A stretch of DNA of 64,000 bases from Rathayibacter sp. SD072. Its GTDB lineage: Bacteria; Actinomycetota; Actinomycetes; Actinomycetales; Microbacteriaceae. The DNA is taken from positions 1 through 64,000 of the forward strand of contig NZ_JADILJ010000010.1 in NCBI RefSeq assembly GCF_017355185.1, given 5' to 3'. The translations under genes and the position numbers were made by a program. The notes beneath the pieces are model-generated. The model was not told where the DNA came from, ran no database searches, and saw only the letters and a list, made by a program, of their open reading frames with translations. This document shows positions 59,841 to 64,000 of this stretch, in pieces; within the stretch, counting starts at the first letter, position 1, and each line of letters starts with the position of its first letter.

Positions 59841-62800
59841 ATGTCAGACGTCCTCAGCATCCGCTACCCGCCCGAACTCCCCGTCTCGGCGCGGCGCGAC
59901 GACATCGCCGCCGCGATCCGCGATCACCAGGTCGTCATCGTCGCCGGAGCGACCGGGTCGGGCAAGACCACCCAGCTCCCCAAGATCTGCCTGGAGCTCG
60001 GACGCGAGAGCATCGCGCACACGCAGCCGCGGCGGATCGCCGCGCGCACGATCGCCGAGCGCATCGCGGAGGAGCTCGACGACGAGGTCGGCGGCCTCGT
60101 CGGCTACCAGGTCCGCTTCACCGACAAGGCGAGCGCGTCGACGCGGATCAAGCTGATGACCGACGGCATCCTGCTCAACGAGATGAACCACGACCGGCTG
60201 CTCGGCCGGTACGACACGATCATCATCGACGAGGCGCACGAGCGCAGCCTCAACATCGACTTCCTGCTCGGCTACCTGCACCGTCTGCTGCCGCAGCGGC
60301 CGGACCTCAAGGTGATCATCACCTCCGCGACCATCGACCCGCTCAGCTTCGCCGCTCACTTCGCCGACGCCGAGGGGAAGCCCGCGCCGATCATCGAGGT
60401 CTCGGGGCGCACCTTCCCGGTCGAGGTCCGCTACCGCCCCCTCGTGGCCGAGGAGCCGGAGGAGGACGACGACACCGACACCCCGGACGCCACCGCGGGC
60501 AGCCGCGACCTGATGACCGGCATCGCCGACGCGCTCGCCGAGCTCGCCCGCGAGGATCCGGGCGACGTGCTGGTGTTCCTCTCGGGCGAGAACGAGATCC
60601 GCGACGCCGAGGACGCGATCCGCGGGCTCGCCCTGCCGGGCACCGAGGTGCTGCCGCTCTACGGGCGGCTGTCGGCCGCCGATCAGCACCGCGTCTTCGA
60701 GCGCTCGCGCACCCCGGGCGTCCGCCGCCGCGTCGTGCTCGCGACCAACGTCGCCGAGACGAGCCTGACCGTGCCGGGCATCCGCTACGTGATCGACGGA
60801 GGAACGGCCCGCATCTCGCGCTACAGCGCGCGGTCGAAGGTGCAGCGGCTGCCGATCGAGGCGGTGTCGCAGGCGTCGGCGAACCAGCGCTCCGGCCGCT
60901 CGGGCCGCACCAGCGACGGCATCGCGATCCGCCTCTACTCGGAGGAGGACTACCTCCGCCGACCGGAGTTCACCGACCCCGAGATCCTGCGCACGGGTCT
61001 CGCGGCGGTCATCCTGCAGATGATCTCGCTGGGCCTCGGCGACATCGCCGAGTTCCCCTTCCTCACTCCGCCCGACTCGCGCGGGATCAAGGACGGCCTC
61101 GACCTGCTCACCGAGCTCGGCGCGATCCGCACGCCCGGCGCCGCCTCCTCCGATGCCGCCTCCTCGGGCGCCCCCTCGCGAGATGCCACTCCGGTCCGCG
61201 ACACTCGGCAGAAAGCGGGCAGAGGTGGCATCCCGCGGAAGGAGCAGGGCCCGCAGCTCACCCGCATCGGCCGCGACCTCGCGCGCCTGCCCATCGATCC
61301 GCGGTTCGCCCGCATGGTGATCGAGTCGCGGACGCACCACACGAGCCGCGAGGTCATGGCGATCGTCGCCGGCCTCACGATCCAGGACGTCCGCGAGCGC
61401 CCGCTCGAGCGCCGCGCGCAGGCCGACCAGCAGCACGCGCGCTTCGTCGACCCGACCAGCGACTTCCTCACGCTGCTCAACCTCTGGAACTACGTGGAGG
61501 AGAAGCAGCAGGAGCTCTCCTCCAGCGCCTTCCGCCGGCTGTGCAAGGCCGAGTACCTCAACTACCTGCGGGTGCGGGAGTGGCAGGACGTGTTCCGCCA
61601 GCTCCGCCAGCTCGCGAAGCCGCTGCGCCTCGAGCTCGGCGAGCCGCGCGTGGACCCGGACGGCATTCACCGCTCGATCCTTGCCGGCCTGCTCTCGCAC
61701 ATCGGCGTCAAGGACACGACCTCGCAGCAGGCGCAACGGGCCGCCAAGAGCCGCGAGCGCCAGAACGTGCAGTACGTCGGGGCCCGCAACGCCAAGTTCT
61801 CGATCTTCCCCGGCAGCGCGCTCGCGAAGAAGCTGCCGGATGCGGTGATGAGCGCCGAGCTCGTCGAGACGAGCCGCCTGTTCGCGCGCTCGAACGCCGC
61901 CATCGACCCGGCGTGGGCCGAGGCGATCGCCGGCGACCTCGTGAAGCGGCAGTTCAGCGAGCCGCACTGGGAGAAGGCCCAGGGCGCCGCCGTCGCCTAC
62001 GAGCGCGTCACCCTCTACGGGGTCCCGCTCGTCGCCCGACGCCGCGTCCAGTTCTCGCGGATCGACCCGTCCTACGCCCGCGAGCTCTTCCTCCGCCACG
62101 CGCTCGTCGAGGGCGACTGGGAATCGCGGCACGCGTTCGACCGCAAGAACCGGGCCCTGCGCGCCGAGCTCGAGCGCCTCGAGGAGCGCACCCGCCGCCG
62201 CGACCTCCTCGTCGACGACGAGGCCGTGTTCGACTTCTACGACCGGCGCATCCCGCGCGACGTCACCTCGGTCCGCTCCTTCGACTCCTGGTGGAAGACG
62301 AAGCAGCACGACGAGCCCGACCTGCTGACCATGACGCAGCAGACCCTGCTGCCCGAGGACGCGGAGGAGATCGACGAGACCGCCTTCCCCACCCAGTGGC
62401 GCCAGGGCGACCAGCGCTTCCGCCTCTCCTACCGGTTCGAGCCGGGCACGGAGGAGGACGGCGTGACCGTGCACGTGCCGCTCGCGCTCCTGCCGCGCGT
62501 CACTCCGCTGGGCTTCGACTGGCTGGTGCCCGGCCTGCGCGCCGAGCTCGTGACCGCGATGATCAAGGCGCTGCCCAAGCACCTGCGCCGGAACGTCGTC
62601 CCCGCGAACGACTGGGCGAAGCGGCTCACCGCCTCGCTGCCCCAGGACGTCCCGAACCCGCCGACGGAGTCGTTCGCCGCGACGCTCGCCGGTGCGATCC
62701 GCCGCGAGGCGGGCGTGGTGATCGACGCCTCCGACTTCGACCTCGAGCGGATCCCGGCGCACCTGCGGGTCACCTTCGCCATCGCCGACGAGCGCGGCCG

Positions 62801-63770
62801 CACGATCGCCGCCGGCAAGGAGCTGGCCCCGCTGGCCGAGCGCCTGCGCGGACGGGTGCGCGACGAGGTCGCCCGTGTGGTCGAGGCCCGCGTGCCGGAC
62901 GCGCTGGAGCGCCGGGGCCTGAAGACCTGGGACATGCCCGAGCTGCCGCGCACCACCGACACCCGCCAGGGCGGCAACACGATCCGCGCGTACCCGGCGT
63001 TGATCGACGACGGCGACTCCGTCTCGATCCGCCTGATGGCGACGCCCGAGGACCAGGCCCGCGAGCACCCCCGCGGCGTCCGGCGGCTCCTCCTGCTCGC
63101 GACGCCCAGCCCGGTCGCGTACGTGCAGCAGCACCTCAGCTCGAACGAGAAGCTCGTGCTCGCGCAGAGCCCGTACCAGAACACGACGGCGCTCTTCAGC
63201 GACTGCCTGCTGGCGTGCGTCGACGCGGTGCTCTGGCGGATGAAGCCCGACGGCATGCTGTTCCTCCGCGCCGAGTTCGACGCCGTGCGCGACCGGGTGT
63301 CGGCGAGCGTCATGGACTCGATGTTCGAGACGGTCAAGACCGTGACCACGGTGCTCACGACCGCTCGGGCCGCCGAGAAGGCGCTGAAGAACTCGACCAG
63401 CATGGCCCTGCTGCCGGCGCTCACCGACGCGCGCGAGCAGCTCTCGGCCCTCGTGCATCCGGGGTTCGTCTCGGCGACGGGGCTGGAGTGGCTGCGGCAC
63501 CTGCCGCGCTACCTCGCCGCGATCACCGAGCGCTTCGGCAAGATCGCCGAGAACGTGGGGCGCGACCGCGTCTGGCTCAACGAGGTGCAGGCGGCGCTCG
63601 AGCTGTACCGCTCGGCGGGCGGCGTCCTGCCGCTGCCCCCGCACTCCCCCGAGAACCTGCAGCGCGCACGCTGGATGATCGAGGAGCTGCGCGTGAGCTT
63701 CTTCGCGCAGTCGCTCGGCACCGCCGAGAGCGTCTCCCTCCAGCGCATCCGCAAGGTGCTCGCGGGCTGA
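59841..63770 (+). CDS. hrpA: DEAH-box ATP-dependent RNA helicase HrpA
   Basis: A 1309-residue helicase. Walker A GATGSGKTTQLPK lies near residue 36, DEAH in IIIDEAHERSLNID near 130, SAT in ITSATIDP near 160, and motif VI region QRSGRSGRTSDGIAIRLYSE near 350. Then come the HA2 region and a C-terminal DUF3418 domain of about 550 residues. Bacterial HrpA resolves stalled or collided ribosomes. Between LGAI (about 430) and LTRIGRDLARLP (about 473) lies a low-complexity insertion of about 40 residues. Part of it is encoded by a 62-bp palindromic repeat also found between genes at 18339. ATG at 59841. Confidence 0.95.
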   Translation: MSDVLSIRYPPELPVSARRDDIAAAIRDHQVVIVAGATGSGKTTQLPKICLELGRESIAHTQPRRIAARTIAERIAEELDDEVGGLVGYQVRFTDKASASTRIKLMTDGILLNEMNHDRLLGRYDTIIIDEAHERSLNIDFLLGYLHRLLPQRPDLKVIITSATIDPLSFAAHFADAEGKPAPIIEVSGRTFPVEVRYRPLVAEEPEEDDDTDTPDATAGSRDLMTGIADALAELAREDPGDVLVFLSGENEIRDAEDAIRGLALPGTEVLPLYGRLSAADQHRVFERSRTPGVRRRVVLATNVAETSLTVPGIRYVIDGGTARISRYSARSKVQRLPIEAVSQASANQRSGRSGRTSDGIAIRLYSEEDYLRRPEFTDPEILRTGLAAVILQMISLGLGDIAEFPFLTPPDSRGIKDGLDLLTELGAIRTPGAASSDAASSGAPSRDATPVRDTRQKAGRGGIPRKEQGPQLTRIGRDLARLPIDPRFARMVIESRTHHTSREVMAIVAGLTIQDVRERPLERRAQADQQHARFVDPTSDFLTLLNLWNYVEEKQQELSSSAFRRLCKAEYLNYLRVREWQDVFRQLRQLAKPLRLELGEPRVDPDGIHRSILAGLLSHIGVKDTTSQQAQRAAKSRERQNVQYVGARNAKFSIFPGSALAKKLPDAVMSAELVETSRLFARSNAAIDPAWAEAIAGDLVKRQFSEPHWEKAQGAAVAYERVTLYGVPLVARRRVQFSRIDPSYARELFLRHALVEGDWESRHAFDRKNRALRAELERLEERTRRRDLLVDDEAVFDFYDRRIPRDVTSVRSFDSWWKTKQHDEPDLLTMTQQTLLPEDAEEIDETAFPTQWRQGDQRFRLSYRFEPGTEEDGVTVHVPLALLPRVTPLGFDWLVPGLRAELVTAMIKALPKHLRRNVVPANDWAKRLTASLPQDVPNPPTESFAATLAGAIRREAGVVIDASDFDLERIPAHLRVTFAIADERGRTIAAGKELAPLAERLRGRVRDEVARVVEARVPDALERRGLKTWDMPELPRTTDTRQGGNTIRAYPALIDDGDSVSIRLMATPEDQAREHPRGVRRLLLLATPSPVAYVQQHLSSNEKLVLAQSPYQNTTALFSDCLLACVDAVLWRMKPDGMLFLRAEFDAVRDRVSASVMDSMFETVKTVTTVLTTARAAEKALKNSTSMALLPALTDAREQLSALVHPGFVSATGLEWLRHLPRYLAAITERFGKIAENVGRDRVWLNEVQAALELYRSAGGVLPLPPHSPENLQRARWMIEELRVSFFAQSLGTAESVSLQRIRKVLAG
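61177..61238 (+). repeat. 62-bp palindromic repeat, family R1, inside hrpA
   Basis: CGCGAGATGCCACTCCGGT at the left and AGGTGGCATCCCGCGG at the right form imperfect arms. The middle CCGCGACACTCGGC matches the middle of the intergenic copy at 18339-18400 read on the minus strand. It is translated in frame as part of the HrpA linker (SRDATPVRDTRQKAGRGGIP). Confidence 0.88.
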
Positions 63771-63785
63771 CGCCCGTCCTGCGCC

Positions 63786-63851
63786 GAGGGAACCCCGACC
63801 CGTCGAGGGAGCCTGCGGAAGCGGGTTCCCCGGACCGTCCGGGGTTCCCTC
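63786..63851. repeat. 66-bp palindromic repeat, family R2 (copy B)
   Basis: Begins GAGGGAACCCCG and ends CCGGGGTTCCCTC, with GCGGGTTCCCC inside. It has the same length and arrangement as the copy at 22282-22347. It starts 15 bp past the hrpA stop and ends 9 bp before the -10 box of the next gene. Confidence 0.88.
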
Positions 63852-63860
63852 GCGGGGCGC

Positions 63861-63866
63861 TAGTGT
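63861..63866 (+). promoter_or_regulatory. -10 box TAGTGT, leaderless start for 63873
   Basis: TAGTGT ends 6 nt before the GTG at 63873, directly behind the R2 repeat. Confidence 0.5.
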
Positions 63867-63872
63867 CGTCCG

Positions 63873-64000
63873 GTGGGCAGCTACACCGAACTCCTCAGAA
63901 CCCCCGGGGTGGGGCGCATCATCGCCGCGCAGCTCACCGCGCGCTTCCCGTTCGGGATGCTGTCGCTGGCCTTCCTGCTCCACGTCGAGCACGTGCACGA
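63873..64000 (+). CDS. MFS transporter, N-terminal fragment (cut by window edge)
   Basis: Open frame of 42 codons running off the right edge. The translation starts with GTG and reads GSYTELLRTPGVGRIIAAQL, then FPFGMLSLAFLLHVEH. This is a short cytoplasmic N-terminus and the first transmembrane helix, in the style of MFS exporters that begin YxxLLRxPGxxR. The TAGTGT box 6 nt upstream supports the start. Substrate and full length cannot be known from this part. Confidence 0.65.
   Translation, partial: MGSYTELLRTPGVGRIIAAQLTARFPFGMLSLAFLLHVEHVH

Noticed and set aside
59844-63998. A 1384-codon open frame antisense to hrpA
   Set aside because: Its codons are the mirror of hrpA codon bias, with no recognisable domain and no start signal.

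Overview
The window is chromosomal DNA from a high-GC Gram-positive bacterium. Gene content and order point to the Actinobacteria, family Microbacteriaceae (Rathayibacter/Clavibacter-like). Indicators are a DUF7882-type small protein that I associate with that family, a DUF501-ftsB-eno block, the metG-tatD-rsmA-ispE block, a dolichyl-phosphate-mannose-type protein mannosyltransferase, and many start codons sitting 6-7 nt behind an ANNNT-type -10 box (leaderless mRNAs). I see no prophage, IS transposase, CRISPR array, plasmid functions or defence island. The window is mostly core housekeeping DNA with short accessory modules between the blocks. It holds 54 protein genes (two cut by the window edges) and two tRNAs.

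Layout. 1-6.3 kb: a truncated transglutaminase-like gene, two small proteins, a 73-bp tandem-repeat tract, a short-armed tRNA-Leu(UAA), NDH-2, DUF501, FtsB and enolase. 6.3-18.4 kb: apt, an SsuABC/ThiXYZ-like ABC importer operon, hisS, an ABC-2 exporter pair, mazG, a second ABC pair and an adenine deaminase. 18.4-23.7 kb: a small acidic protein, mfd, pth and rplY/ctc. 23.9-34.2 kb: a Xi-class GST-like reductase, gnd, a GH13 alpha-glucosidase with a sugar ABC importer and a divergent ROK repressor, and a membrane protein. 34.6-37.2 kb: prs-glmU-tRNA-Gln. 37.3-46.7 kb: a MarR regulator, ABC-F, a membrane-anchored sulfite-oxidase-like molybdoenzyme, ispE, rsmA, tatD, metG and rsmI. 46.8-59.8 kb: a zinc alcohol dehydrogenase, protein mannosyltransferase, YeiH-type sulfate/sulfite exporter, metY plus CoA-binding protein, rtcB, sdaA, sseA, a YyaL-like protein, an MFS transporter and a PLDc_N protein. 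59.8-64 kb: a DEAH helicase HrpA and the start of an MFS gene.

The genes fall into cell-wall and precursor supply (glmU, prs, eno, ispE), translation quality and repair (pth, mfd, hisS, metG, rsmA, rsmI, ABC-F, HrpA, RtcB), carbohydrate uptake, purine salvage (apt against adenine deaminase) and sulfur amino-acid metabolism (YeiH, MetY, SdaA, SseA, SUOX).

The least ordinary content is non-coding. Four families of short palindromic or structured repeats lie between genes, mostly 6-15 bp past stop codons. One family (28460-28536, 34413-34494, 34513-34594) keeps its folded shape while base pairs change in a compensatory way. Another has a 62-bp copy inside the hrpA reading frame. A degenerate 73-bp tandem array (1406-1750) has no evident coding function. 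At least 18 starts share a leaderless promoter geometry.
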